Positions 17,165-24,974 of a stretch of DNA of 64,000 nucleotides are shown here, in pieces (position 1 is the first letter of the stretch; each line of letters begins with the position of its first letter). Below the pieces are notes generated by a model. It was given only the letters and a program-made list of their open reading frames with translations. It was not told where the DNA came from and did no database searches. The DNA comes from Collinsella sp. AF08-23. GTDB lineage: Bacteria > Actinomycetota > Coriobacteriia > Coriobacteriales > Coriobacteriaceae. A program made the position numbers and the translations under genes. The stretch lies in assembly GCF_003479805.1 (NCBI RefSeq), contig NZ_QUHV01000007.1:991-64990 (forward strand), in the 5' to 3' direction.

Positions 17165-17442
17165 ATGGATATATGGTTGAACATCGGGCTTCTCGATGTG
17201 ATGCAAACTGCGTTGGTAATCGCTCTTTATCGATGCTGGTCCATGGACATCAAGAACGAATTGAGTCGACTGGAGCTCGCTAATCAGTCTTCGCCAAAAG
17301 CGCCAGCGAAGTAAAGAATATGTGGAGATCCCTGATTCAGTTGGGTGCGAGACTCTCAAATAGTTCGAGTATTTGGGTGGTGCTCGTTTTATCATAATGA
17401 GACCAATTGGACAGTATGTTCGCTCGATGCGAAGGCGGAAAG
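17165..17442 (+). other. Short gap with a possible membrane-protein remnant
   Basis: There is no firm gene. A plus-strand frame (about 17177-17314, ATG at 17201) reads LNIGLLDVMQTALVIALYRC, then a charged tail ending SPKAPAK, like one helix of a small DUF2304-sized membrane protein. It lacks a ribosome site. CATAAT at 17393-17398 may be the -10 of the downstream GT2 gene. Confidence 0.3.
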
Positions 17443-18549
17443 ATGCAAGCGACTCAAGCCAATCAACTCGTCTCGGTCATTGTGCCGATTTACAACGCGG
17501 AGAAGTATCTCGATCAGTGCTTAAGCAGCATTAGGGAACAGGCATATAGCAATCTTGAGATTATCTGCATCAATGACGGAAGCGCCGACGACTCGCTTGC
17601 AATTGTTGCAAAGCACGCCGCCCTGGATGATCGTATTCGTATCATCGACAAGGAAAACGCTGGATACGGTGCCGGGTGCAACCGTGGCATGGACGAGGCT
17701 CACGGGGAGTGGCTCGCAATCGTGGAGCCTGACGACTGGATTGAACCGGGCATGTATGCCGACATGCTTTCTTTTGCCAGCACATATGACGAGGCGATCG
17801 ATGTCATTAAGACCCCCTGGTGGAACATCAATGATTGGGATCGATCGGACTCTGAGCAAACGCGCACAAGGTGTCCGTTGACGGTGCGCATGGGGGCGTC
17901 TTTTGGTCCCTTCACCTTGTCGGAGCATACAGTGCTTATAGAACATCATCCTGCGATATGGTCAGCCATATATAGGATTGATTTCCTCCGCGAGCATCAT
18001 ATTCGCTTTCCTGAATACCCCGGGGCTGGCTGGGCGGACAACCCGTTTCTCATCGACACGTTATGTCAGGCCCAGTCGATCGTCTATTTAAATAAGGCCT
18101 ACTACTGCTATCGAGCCGACCTGCCCGGCTCAACCCGCAACCATGCAACCAATGCGGCGATTCGCCTCCCGTTTGATCGTTGGCTCGACATGCTCGGCTG
18201 CATGCAGCGAATCGGCGTGCGCGACAGTGCGATTATCGAGTCCCACTATATCCGGGGATTCAGATATCTAGACGGCGCTATGTACGACGACGGCGCTGAC
18301 AACCCGGTCGTGCTGGAAGGCATGCGATCCATGTTCTCCGCCATGGATAAAGACATAGTGCTATCGAGCGTTAAGATCTCTCCAAAGCACAAGTGCTTGT
18401 TCTGCGAGACGCTTGGGCTTGACGCTCGCGTCACGTCGTCATTGGCGCACACCGCATACGCCGCCCGTGAATTCTGGCTGTCGCTGCGCACGCTTGGCGC
18501 ATGTGGCGTCGCCAAGCGCGCGCGGTTTAAGCTGACGGGCAGGCGTTAA
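17443..18549 (+). CDS. GT2 glycosyltransferase
   Basis: I start at ATG 17443, behind AAGGCGG; TTG 17407 and ATG 17416 are in frame but lack a site. The roughly 368 residues begin VSVIVPIYNAEKYLDQCLSS, then CINDGSADDSL and VEPDDWIEPGMY, the GT-A donor site. It is similar to the product of 10557-11516. The C-terminal part has no recognised domain. Its stop overlaps the stop of the convergent yfhO gene by four bases, leaving no room for a separate terminator. It likely adds a residue to the same surface glycan. Confidence 0.87.
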   Translation: MQATQANQLVSVIVPIYNAEKYLDQCLSSIREQAYSNLEIICINDGSADDSLAIVAKHAALDDRIRIIDKENAGYGAGCNRGMDEAHGEWLAIVEPDDWIEPGMYADMLSFASTYDEAIDVIKTPWWNINDWDRSDSEQTRTRCPLTVRMGASFGPFTLSEHTVLIEHHPAIWSAIYRIDFLREHHIRFPEYPGAGWADNPFLIDTLCQAQSIVYLNKAYYCYRADLPGSTRNHATNAAIRLPFDRWLDMLGCMQRIGVRDSAIIESHYIRGFRYLDGAMYDDGADNPVVLEGMRSMFSAMDKDIVLSSVKISPKHKCLFCETLGLDARVTSSLAHTAYAAREFWLSLRTLGACGVAKRARFKLTGRR

Positions 18550-21029
18550 CGGGTCTGCCCGCCTCGCTTCTGCACCCTTGCCACGACAAGACATGCCGCC
18601 AGTGCGGCGATGCTCGCCGCGCACCCGACCGTAAAGCCGGGCGACTGAAAGCGCATCTCAATACGGTGAGAGCCCTCGGGAACCTGGATTTGCGACATTC
18701 CGCCGCCGAAGGCAGGGGAGAGCGCGACCTCCTTGCCGTCGATTATTGCGCTCCAGCCTTTGTCATACGGGATGGACAGCACAAGATCGGTCTGCTTTTC
18801 CGCGTTGTATACGCCCTCGACATGCCCGTCTTCAAACACGTCAGGGGTAAACTGTCGCGATTGCAGCCGCTCGATGCCCTCCTCAAACACGTCGATGTTC
18901 AGCGCATAGAGCAGGCATTGGCTCTTGGGGGGAAGCTGGGTCTCAGGAGAGCCCTGCACCATGCTGATTTCATGCTGGGTGCTCTCGTCGCCGGACTCCC
19001 CAAAGGCGCGAACGTTGTGCGAGAAGCGCGTCGCCTCGCTGCTGATCATCTCGCCGCCAACGATCAGGCCGACGCTTTGGGACCAGTCGGACTCAACGCC
19101 GGTTTGCGCGTAGGTGTAACCGATGGTGTGCGCGGGCAGCTTGACGGCCCAGGTGATGCTCGCATCCGATCTTGCCTGCTCGACACCCTGGAGCTGCGTG
19201 TACAGCGGCCTGTCGATTCCCGTCAGTTCCGCGAACAGGGCGTTTTGGCGCTCAAAGGGGTCGTCGCCCTGGAGCGTCGACTCGCTGTTTGTACCATTCG
19301 CGCACGGATAGCCCAGCGAGAGCGCGTGGGGATTGTAATACACGGGCGAGGTGACATTCGAATGGGGCAGCGTCGTCTCAGTCGATGCGACCGGTTTGCT
19401 CCACGTTCCTATATACCGCACGCCCAGCAGGCTGTCCATGACGAGGTTGGGGGCGGCGTAGACGCTCGAGAACTCCCCTTCGGAGCTGTAGCCCAGCGAG
19501 TTGAGAAACGCGACGGCCTGGGGGTTGTTTGCCGAGGAGTACGTCGACAGCTGGTTGAATCCGTGCGATATGCCCTCGTTGAACGCGGCGCCGGCACGGT
19601 TGTATGTCTTATCGACCCGGTAGAAGGCGTCCGCGTCGAGTTGCTTGAGCTCGCGTACCTGCGTGTCGGCATCGTTGACATACGTGTCATGCGTGTCTTG
19701 CGGGTAGTTGATGTAGAGCTGGTTCCAGCACACGTGGGCGTTGAAGCCGAGGTCCGCGAGGACGAGCACGAGCGTACCAAACGGTGCGAGCTTGCGCGCG
19801 ATGGGGGCGGCGCATGCTGACCGCCCGCCCGCCTCGGTCCACGAGACGGTGCGGGTGTTCGAACCTTCGGCGCGGCAAGCGGCCCGTCTCATGAGAAGGA
19901 ACGCCGCTGCCCAAATCTCCAAAAAGCTCAACAGGAAAGCGATGCGGCAGTAGAACCCGTTGGGCTGGCGGAAGCCGCACCAGACGTACATGAGCGGCCC
20001 TAGCACCGAGCTCACGACGAGGAACCCGGCGAACACGAGCGTCAGCGCGCGAAGCCTCTTGTCGATGCGCTTCTCAAACAGCATGGAGATCGCCAACACA
20101 AGGGGGATCAGGCCCGTGTAAAACTGGGGGACGTGGTCGAGGTTCCAAGCTCCTGGAAGGAAGCCTCGAAACAGGGCCGTGGGGTAGGTGTGGAAATGGC
20201 TGAAGGCCTTCGTCGCCTCGCCGCCCATCATGGCGAGGATCGTCGGGACGAACGTCCAGGCGGAAAGCCCGATTCCGAGCAAGATCGCGGCGGTGAATCT
20301 TGCCGCCCTACCCGCGATCCATTTCCCGCCGGGGCGCTCGCCCTCGTCAAATACCATCACCGCGAGCTCGAAGAGGACGAACAGGCAGCAGAAGAGCAGC
20401 GTGATGTAGGCCATGTACCAGCAGGTGATGACGTCGGCGGCAACAAGGAGCGCTAGGGGGACGATCGCCCCTTTGCGAAGCAGCTGACGGCATCCCCAGG
20501 CCATGAGCGGCAGCAGGATGAGGGCGTCGAGCCACAGGGGATTGCGCAGGTTGGTCGCGGTCCAGGTGGACCAGGTGTAGCACAGGGCGAGCGCGAGCGC
20601 CCAGGTGCGCTGCAGGGTGAAGCGGCGACGGAGATACCAGGCCATCGCGGTGTTCATGCACGCGAGCTTGAGGGCGACGATGACGTAAATCGCCAAGGTG
20701 AGGTGGGCTTCGTCGAACAGCAGGATGATCAGGTTGAACGGGCTCGCAAGGTAGTAGCTGTACAGTCCCCAGGTGTTGGATCCCATGCCCTGCGCGAAGG
20801 AGTAGAACACATTCGCCTCGCCGGTGAGCACATGGCGAAACCAGGTGAAGAAGTCGATGTACTGGTATTTGAGGTCCTCGGTGAGGAACGATTCCGGCCC
20901 AAAGGGATATACTCCGCCCCATATGGAGAGGACAACCAGGATCATAACGGGTAAAGCAAGGCAGGCTGCCCAAAAGAGAGCCGTTTTCAGCCGATTGCTG
21001 GAGGCTGGGCGATGTAAACCATTATTCAT
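18546..21029 (-). CDS. yfhO: YfhO-family membrane glycosyltransferase (GT-C type)
   Basis: The protein has 827 residues. A first helix (residues 15-37) precedes the extracytoplasmic loop YPFGPESFLTEDLKYQYIDF, the hallmark of the YfhO family. About a dozen helices follow, then a long outside domain (about residues 440-790) and a last helix near 800-820. In Bacillus subtilis, YfhO works with the GT2 protein CsbB to move GlcNAc from undecaprenyl phosphate onto lipoteichoic acid outside the membrane. Here the preceding gene is a CsbB/GtrB-like GT2 whose stop overlaps this start by eight bases. The two proteins therefore probably act as the same kind of pair. Acceptor and sugar are unknown in this organism. 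Confidence 0.88.
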   Translation of the reverse strand: MNNGLHRPASSNRLKTALFWAACLALPVMILVVLSIWGGVYPFGPESFLTEDLKYQYIDFFTWFRHVLTGEANVFYSFAQGMGSNTWGLYSYYLASPFNLIILLFDEAHLTLAIYVIVALKLACMNTAMAWYLRRRFTLQRTWALALALCYTWSTWTATNLRNPLWLDALILLPLMAWGCRQLLRKGAIVPLALLVAADVITCWYMAYITLLFCCLFVLFELAVMVFDEGERPGGKWIAGRAARFTAAILLGIGLSAWTFVPTILAMMGGEATKAFSHFHTYPTALFRGFLPGAWNLDHVPQFYTGLIPLVLAISMLFEKRIDKRLRALTLVFAGFLVVSSVLGPLMYVWCGFRQPNGFYCRIAFLLSFLEIWAAAFLLMRRAACRAEGSNTRTVSWTEAGGRSACAAPIARKLAPFGTLVLVLADLGFNAHVCWNQLYINYPQDTHDTYVNDADTQVRELKQLDADAFYRVDKTYNRAGAAFNEGISHGFNQLSTYSSANNPQAVAFLNSLGYSSEGEFSSVYAAPNLVMDSLLGVRYIGTWSKPVASTETTLPHSNVTSPVYYNPHALSLGYPCANGTNSESTLQGDDPFERQNALFAELTGIDRPLYTQLQGVEQARSDASITWAVKLPAHTIGYTYAQTGVESDWSQSVGLIVGGEMISSEATRFSHNVRAFGESGDESTQHEISMVQGSPETQLPPKSQCLLYALNIDVFEEGIERLQSRQFTPDVFEDGHVEGVYNAEKQTDLVLSIPYDKGWSAIIDGKEVALSPAFGGGMSQIQVPEGSHRIEMRFQSPGFTVGCAASIAALAACLVVARVQKRGGQTR

Positions 21030-21987
21030 CGAGGTTGGACTCCCTCACGATGTAGAGCGGGCGGTTCTTAGTCTCAAGGTACGTCTTAGCAAGGTACTGA
21101 CCCATAATTCCCAAGCACAGCAGCTGCACCCCTCCAATAAAGATGATGATTGAGGCAAGCGACGGCCATCCATCGACGGGGTCACCAAAGAGCAGGGCCC
21201 GAACGACAATGAAAATCAAGGCGAAGAACGCCACGATGCAAAAAAGCGTGCCCATGACCGAGGCGATGGATAGCGGCACGGTGGAGAATGCAACGATCCC
21301 ATCGATTGAGTACAGCAAAAGTGAGAAGAAGCTCCACTTGGTCTCGCCGGCGACGCGGTTGACGTTGACGTACGGCAGCCATCGGGTCTTGAAGCCGACC
21401 CATCCGTAGATGCCCTTGGAAAAGCGGTTGTATTCGCGCATAGATAGGATGGCGTCGACCATCGGACGCTTCATGAGGCGAAAATCACGGGCTCCGTCCA
21501 CGATGTCGGCTTTGGAGATCTTGTTGATGATGCGGTAGAACATACGCGCGAACCAGGAGCGAATCGGCGGTTCGCCCTCGCGCGTTGTGCGGCGCGTGGC
21601 GACGTTGTCGCAATTCTCATCCTGCAAGATTCGATACATTTCCGGTAACAGCGATGGGGGGTCTTGCATGTCGGCGTCCATCGTCGCTACTAGATTTCCT
21701 GTCGCGTGTTCCAGTCCTGCGTAGAGTGCAGCCTCTTTACCGAAGTTACGCGAAAATGACACCCATTTAATACAATAATCATTGCAGCAGACGTTTGTCT
21801 GCTCCTTCATGATGGCAAGAGTACTGTCGCTCGAGCCATCGTCCACGAGCACTACTTCAAATTCCAGTGGCTTGGCGGCTCTCATGCTACGGACAACTTG
21901 GGCCAGTTCGTTTAAAAACAAGGGGAGGCTGGCTTCTTCGTTGTAGCAAGGGACCACGATGGAAATGTCGGGCGTTTGATTTGGCAT
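21022..21987 (-). CDS. GtrB/CsbB-like polyprenyl-phosphate glycosyltransferase
   Basis: The 321-residue protein has an N-terminal GT2 domain: ISIVVPCYNEEASLPLFLNE, LVDDGSSDSTL and ATMDADMQDPPSLLPEM (DxD-type metal site). Two C-terminal membrane helices lie near residues 230-255 and 268-290. This is the layout of GtrB, CsbB and similar enzymes that build undecaprenyl-phosphate sugars for later transfer outside the cell. It overlaps yfhO by eight bases, so the donor-making enzyme and the putative outer transferase are produced together. No GtrA/GtcA-type flippase is adjacent; one may lie elsewhere. Confidence 0.9.
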   Translation of the reverse strand: MPNQTPDISIVVPCYNEEASLPLFLNELAQVVRSMRAAKPLEFEVVLVDDGSSDSTLAIMKEQTNVCCNDYCIKWVSFSRNFGKEAALYAGLEHATGNLVATMDADMQDPPSLLPEMYRILQDENCDNVATRRTTREGEPPIRSWFARMFYRIINKISKADIVDGARDFRLMKRPMVDAILSMREYNRFSKGIYGWVGFKTRWLPYVNVNRVAGETKWSFFSLLLYSIDGIVAFSTVPLSIASVMGTLFCIVAFFALIFIVVRALLFGDPVDGWPSLASIIIFIGGVQLLCLGIMGQYLAKTYLETKNRPLYIVRESNLDE

Positions 21988-22124
21988 GTGTCACTCCGGT
22001 GCTTGGCAGTGCGATGGTTCACTGTGGTTAGTTTAGTAGAGTTTTGCGGGGTCAGGATGGCAGCTTAAGGCTTCGGCTAAAATACAGGGTCGAATGCGAC
22101 TGACATTGAGGAGGATAATCCAGC

Positions 22125-24065
22125 ATGTCTGATATGGATAACCAATCACGAGGCCGTCATTTTAAGACGGAAGAAGAGCGGCATCCGGAGCCACTTCAGC
22201 CTCGGAATCCTTATGTTCCCAGCAGCGTCCACGATGCTTATGATTCTTCTTATAAGCCGGTCTATGGTCTGTCCTCTTCCTCTCATGCTCAGAGCCCTCG
22301 GCGCAAGGATCGCAAGAAGGCTCCTTTTGTTCTGTTGGGTGCAATCCTTGTTCTGATCGTCGCAATATCCGGTGTGGGCGTGTCCGCGTTTTTCTCTGCC
22401 AAGAATCTCAAAGCAAAGGCCTCGGGCGCGATGTCCGCAATTTCTACCATTACCGATTCGGTTAAGGCGCAAGATTTTTCTTCCGCCTCCCAAGCGGCTC
22501 AAAGCCTCGCCGACCTTACAAGAGAAATGACTGACGGCCTTGATTCTCCGCTTTGGACGGTGGTCTCTCTCATGCCGGTCTATGGCCAAGATATTACATC
22601 TGCCCGCACGCTCGTCGGCTCCTTGGACAAGGTCGCCACCGATGCTCTTGTGCCCGTGCTCGATGCTCTCGAGGCGAATCCTCCTGCGGAACTCATTTCA
22701 TCTGATAAGACAATTAACGTGGCAGCAGCAACCCAGCTGTTCGAGGCGGTGGGGGACGCCGCTCCGTCACTCGCGGAATGCGCTGAGACCGTCGAGTCTC
22801 TTCCGCAGTTCGCGTTGCCGCAGCTGGAGGAGATTATGGGTCCGGCTCGCCAAAAGCTTTCTGAAGTTAACGCGCTTGTTCAGGGGGCTGCGGATTTCTC
22901 CCCGCTTGCTGCGCCCGTTCTGGGAGCCGAAGGTAATCGAACGTACTTAATTGTTGCTCAAAATTCCGCCGAGATGCGTGCTTCGGGCGGTTTTCCCGGA
23001 TCAATGGGAACCCTGCGCATTCAGGACGGCAAGATCGAGCTCGACGAGTTTTCCAAGGTGTATGACGTTATGGAGGAGGCCACTCCCGCCTCCATGGGCA
23101 TCACCGATGCCGAGCGTGCATTGTTCGGTGGTTTTATGGACGTTGCGCGCGATGCGGGTATGGATCCCGATTTTCCGCGCGTTGCGGCGATTTGGGCTGC
23201 TGCATATGAAGAGAAGACCGGCGTTCAGCTAGATGGTGTTATCTCCGTGACTCCTGCCGTAGTTCAAGATTTGCTTGCCATTGCGGGCTCCATCACCCTT
23301 GAAGACGGAACGGTTGTCGACGGTTCGAATGCCACAAAGGTTCTCCAGCACGACCTGTACTGGAATTATCTGTCTAAGGAGACCTCCGCATCTGGTAATG
23401 GCGACCTAACGGATGCGCTGTTTGCCCAGGCTGCCGACCTTGCATTCGAGAAGTTTTTCTCGGGCCTCAACTCCGGTACCCTCATGCAGTTTGCAGAGCT
23501 TATGGCCAAGGGCGTCGACAATCGCTCTGTCATGTTCTGGCTCTCCGATGAGACCGAGCAGGATGCACTGAGCGCTCTCGATTGCTCGGGCTCAGTGCTG
23601 ACCGATGCTTCAGAGCCTGCAGTGGGCACGTATTTCTCGTTGTGGATTGGCTCGAAGATGGGCTGGTACATCGATATCGACAATCAGGTGCTCTCCTCGA
23701 GCGATAATGCCGATGGATCACGTACATATCACGTGCAAACGACCTTTGCGAATACCGCTACGTCCGATATTATCGAGACCGCAGGGGACTATATTTCGGG
23801 CTATTTAGACGGCTTCGATCGAGACAATCTTTACCCCGAACTGTACATCTATGCTCCTTCTGGGGGTTCCATCTCGACTCTTGAGGCGTCGAATGGAGCA
23901 GAGTTTGTAGAGGCTGAGCATGAGGGTCTGCAGGTTTTTCATGCCTCTCGACCCAACTTGCGCGCAGGCGAGTCAATCGTATGCACCTATGAGGTGACAA
24001 CTGCGCCTGGAGCTGCTGAACTCACCTTCATGAGCACCCCAACACTCACGAAGTATCGCGAGTAG
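22125..24065 (+). CDS. DUF4012 cell-surface protein
   Basis: The protein has 646 residues. A polar N-terminus of about 63 residues (basic RRKDRKKAP before the helix) leads into one membrane helix (residues 65-88) and a large extracytoplasmic part. The stretch NRTYLIVAQNSAEMRASGGF followed by PGSMGTLRI is the core signature of DUF4012, found in actinobacterial wall-glycan clusters. The function is unknown. The start has GAGGAGG seven bases upstream, and AT-rich codon use is noticeable compared with ptsI. It lies at the right edge of the glycan island and is divergent from the GtrB/YfhO pair. It could take part in attachment or processing of the finished polymer, which is a guess from context. 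Confidence 0.8.
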   Translation: MSDMDNQSRGRHFKTEEERHPEPLQPRNPYVPSSVHDAYDSSYKPVYGLSSSSHAQSPRRKDRKKAPFVLLGAILVLIVAISGVGVSAFFSAKNLKAKASGAMSAISTITDSVKAQDFSSASQAAQSLADLTREMTDGLDSPLWTVVSLMPVYGQDITSARTLVGSLDKVATDALVPVLDALEANPPAELISSDKTINVAAATQLFEAVGDAAPSLAECAETVESLPQFALPQLEEIMGPARQKLSEVNALVQGAADFSPLAAPVLGAEGNRTYLIVAQNSAEMRASGGFPGSMGTLRIQDGKIELDEFSKVYDVMEEATPASMGITDAERALFGGFMDVARDAGMDPDFPRVAAIWAAAYEEKTGVQLDGVISVTPAVVQDLLAIAGSITLEDGTVVDGSNATKVLQHDLYWNYLSKETSASGNGDLTDALFAQAADLAFEKFFSGLNSGTLMQFAELMAKGVDNRSVMFWLSDETEQDALSALDCSGSVLTDASEPAVGTYFSLWIGSKMGWYIDIDNQVLSSSDNADGSRTYHVQTTFANTATSDIIETAGDYISGYLDGFDRDNLYPELYIYAPSGGSISTLEASNGAEFVEAEHEGLQVFHASRPNLRAGESIVCTYEVTTAPGAAELTFMSTPTLTKYRE

Positions 24066-24112
24066 GCCTCATTCGTTTATAATCATCCCTGCCGCGATGC
24101 GGTTCATATGAC

Positions 24113-24186
24113 GCGCCATTAGCTCAGCTGGATAGAGCACCGGACTTCTAATCCGATGGTCGAGGGTTCGAATCCCCCATGGCGCA
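24113..24186 (+). tRNA. tRNA-Arg (anticodon TCT)
   Basis: A full cloverleaf can be drawn. Acceptor GCGCCAT pairs with ATGGCGC, the D-arm is GCTC/GAGC, and the anticodon loop CTTCTAA carries TCT at 24147-24149. The T-loop TTCGAAT is standard. The discriminator is A and CCA is not encoded. A TATAAT at 24078-24083 is the likely -10. The 3' part is repeated downstream at 24354-24412. Confidence 0.95.
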
Positions 24187-24412
24187 CCCTTACATCCAAT
24201 GCCCGGATGCCATCACGGCATCCGGGCTTTTATCGGGTATGTGCGGGGGATTCGAACCCATTAGGGTCGCGAGACTGAGAAAACGCGTGAGCGTTTTCCA
24301 GCGAGCGTGCGAGGGCGCGTAGCGCCCGGAGCTGCGGACGCCGTAGGCGGACGCGAATCCCCCATGGCGCACCCTTACATCCAATGCCCGGATGCCGTCA
24401 CGGCATCCGGGC
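24169..24412 (+). repeat. Direct repeat of tRNA-Arg 3' end plus terminator, flanking a hairpin block
   Basis: Bases 24169-24227 (T-loop through terminator stem) recur at 24354-24412 with one mismatch, in the terminator loop. Between the copies lie an inverted 15-base copy of the T-arm (24245-24259) and three consecutive small hairpins. These are GAAAACGC-GTGA-GCGTTTTC (24279-24298), GGGCGC-GTA-GCGCCC (24313-24327) and CGCC-GTA-GGCG (24339-24349). Such 3'-end duplication is what site-specific integration at a tRNA leaves, but no integrase is present. Confidence 0.85.
24201..24233 (+). terminator. Terminator of tRNA-Arg
   Basis: GCCCGGATGCC (24201-24211) pairs with GGCATCCGGGC (24217-24227) around ATCAC, followed by TTTTAT. 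Confidence 0.85.
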
Positions 24413-24417
24413 ATTTT
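24386..24417 (+). terminator. Duplicated copy of the tRNA terminator
   Basis: It has the same stem as the first copy (24386-24396 with 24402-24412), with loop GTCAC, followed by ATTTT. It probably serves only as a second stop before the ptsH promoter. Confidence 0.6.
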
Positions 24418-24453
24418 GCGCTCTGAGGTCAAGCCCCGACCATTCCGCCTCAC

Positions 24454-24468
24454 GATAAATCGTTTCAT
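24454..24468 (+). promoter_or_regulatory. GATAAATCG motif upstream of ptsH
   Basis: GATAAATCGTTTCAT shares its first nine bases with the perfect palindrome upstream of the fruK-like gene (26751-26766). It lies about 35 bases ahead of TATACAAT (24501-24508), a likely -10. A common sugar-responsive regulator is a reasonable inference. Confidence 0.4.
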
Positions 24469-24576
24469 TCCAAACCTACTCCCCAAACTTCCGTAAAGGG
24501 TATACAATGAGCGAGTCGTGTTTTTGTGCCGCGTGGATAGTCATGCCGCGCGAGCATCACTCAAAGGAGTCAGGTT

Positions 24577-24840
24577 ATGGTTTCTGAGAAGGCTACCCTC
24601 GTCAACCCCCAGGGTCTCCACATGCGTCCTGCCGGCCTCTTCGCCTCCACCATGGGCAAGTTCGCCTCCGATGTCACCGTTGTCGCCCCCGACAAGGAGG
24701 TCAACGGTAAGTCCCCGATGGCCCTCATGGCTGCCGGCATCCCTTGTGGCACCGAGGTCGAGGTCAAGTGCGACGGTGCTGACGAGAAGGAGGCCCTCGC
24801 TGCCGCCATCGAGCTCATCAAGAGCGGTCTCGGCGAGTAG
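24577..24840 (+). CDS. ptsH: Phosphocarrier protein HPr
   Basis: The 87-residue cytoplasmic carrier passes phosphate from enzyme I to sugar-specific EIIA proteins of the phosphotransferase system. The active site GLHMRPAG places His at position 15. NGKSPMALMAAG puts Ser at position 46, the residue phosphorylated by HPr kinase in many Gram-positive bacteria for catabolite control. The start has AAAGGAG upstream. Codon choice is strongly C-ending, as in abundant proteins. ptsI follows 134 bases later and is probably in the same transcript. Confidence 0.97.
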   Translation: MVSEKATLVNPQGLHMRPAGLFASTMGKFASDVTVVAPDKEVNGKSPMALMAAGIPCGTEVEVKCDGADEKEALAAAIELIKSGLGE

Positions 24841-24974
24841 TTCGCGCCCGCGAGCATTGTCTTTGATGACAGACATCTAATCATATAGGTGTAATTGCAG
24901 GTGTCCGCGAACTCGTGGGCGCCTGCTTTTTGTTTCCCTCGCGCACGGGAGGGAAACGGGAGAGAGGAAACGTA

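Noticed and set aside
24245..24259. A second tRNA gene on the minus strand (T-arm-like sequence)
   Set aside because: Only the 15-base T-arm is present; no acceptor, D-arm or anticodon arm can be folded around it.
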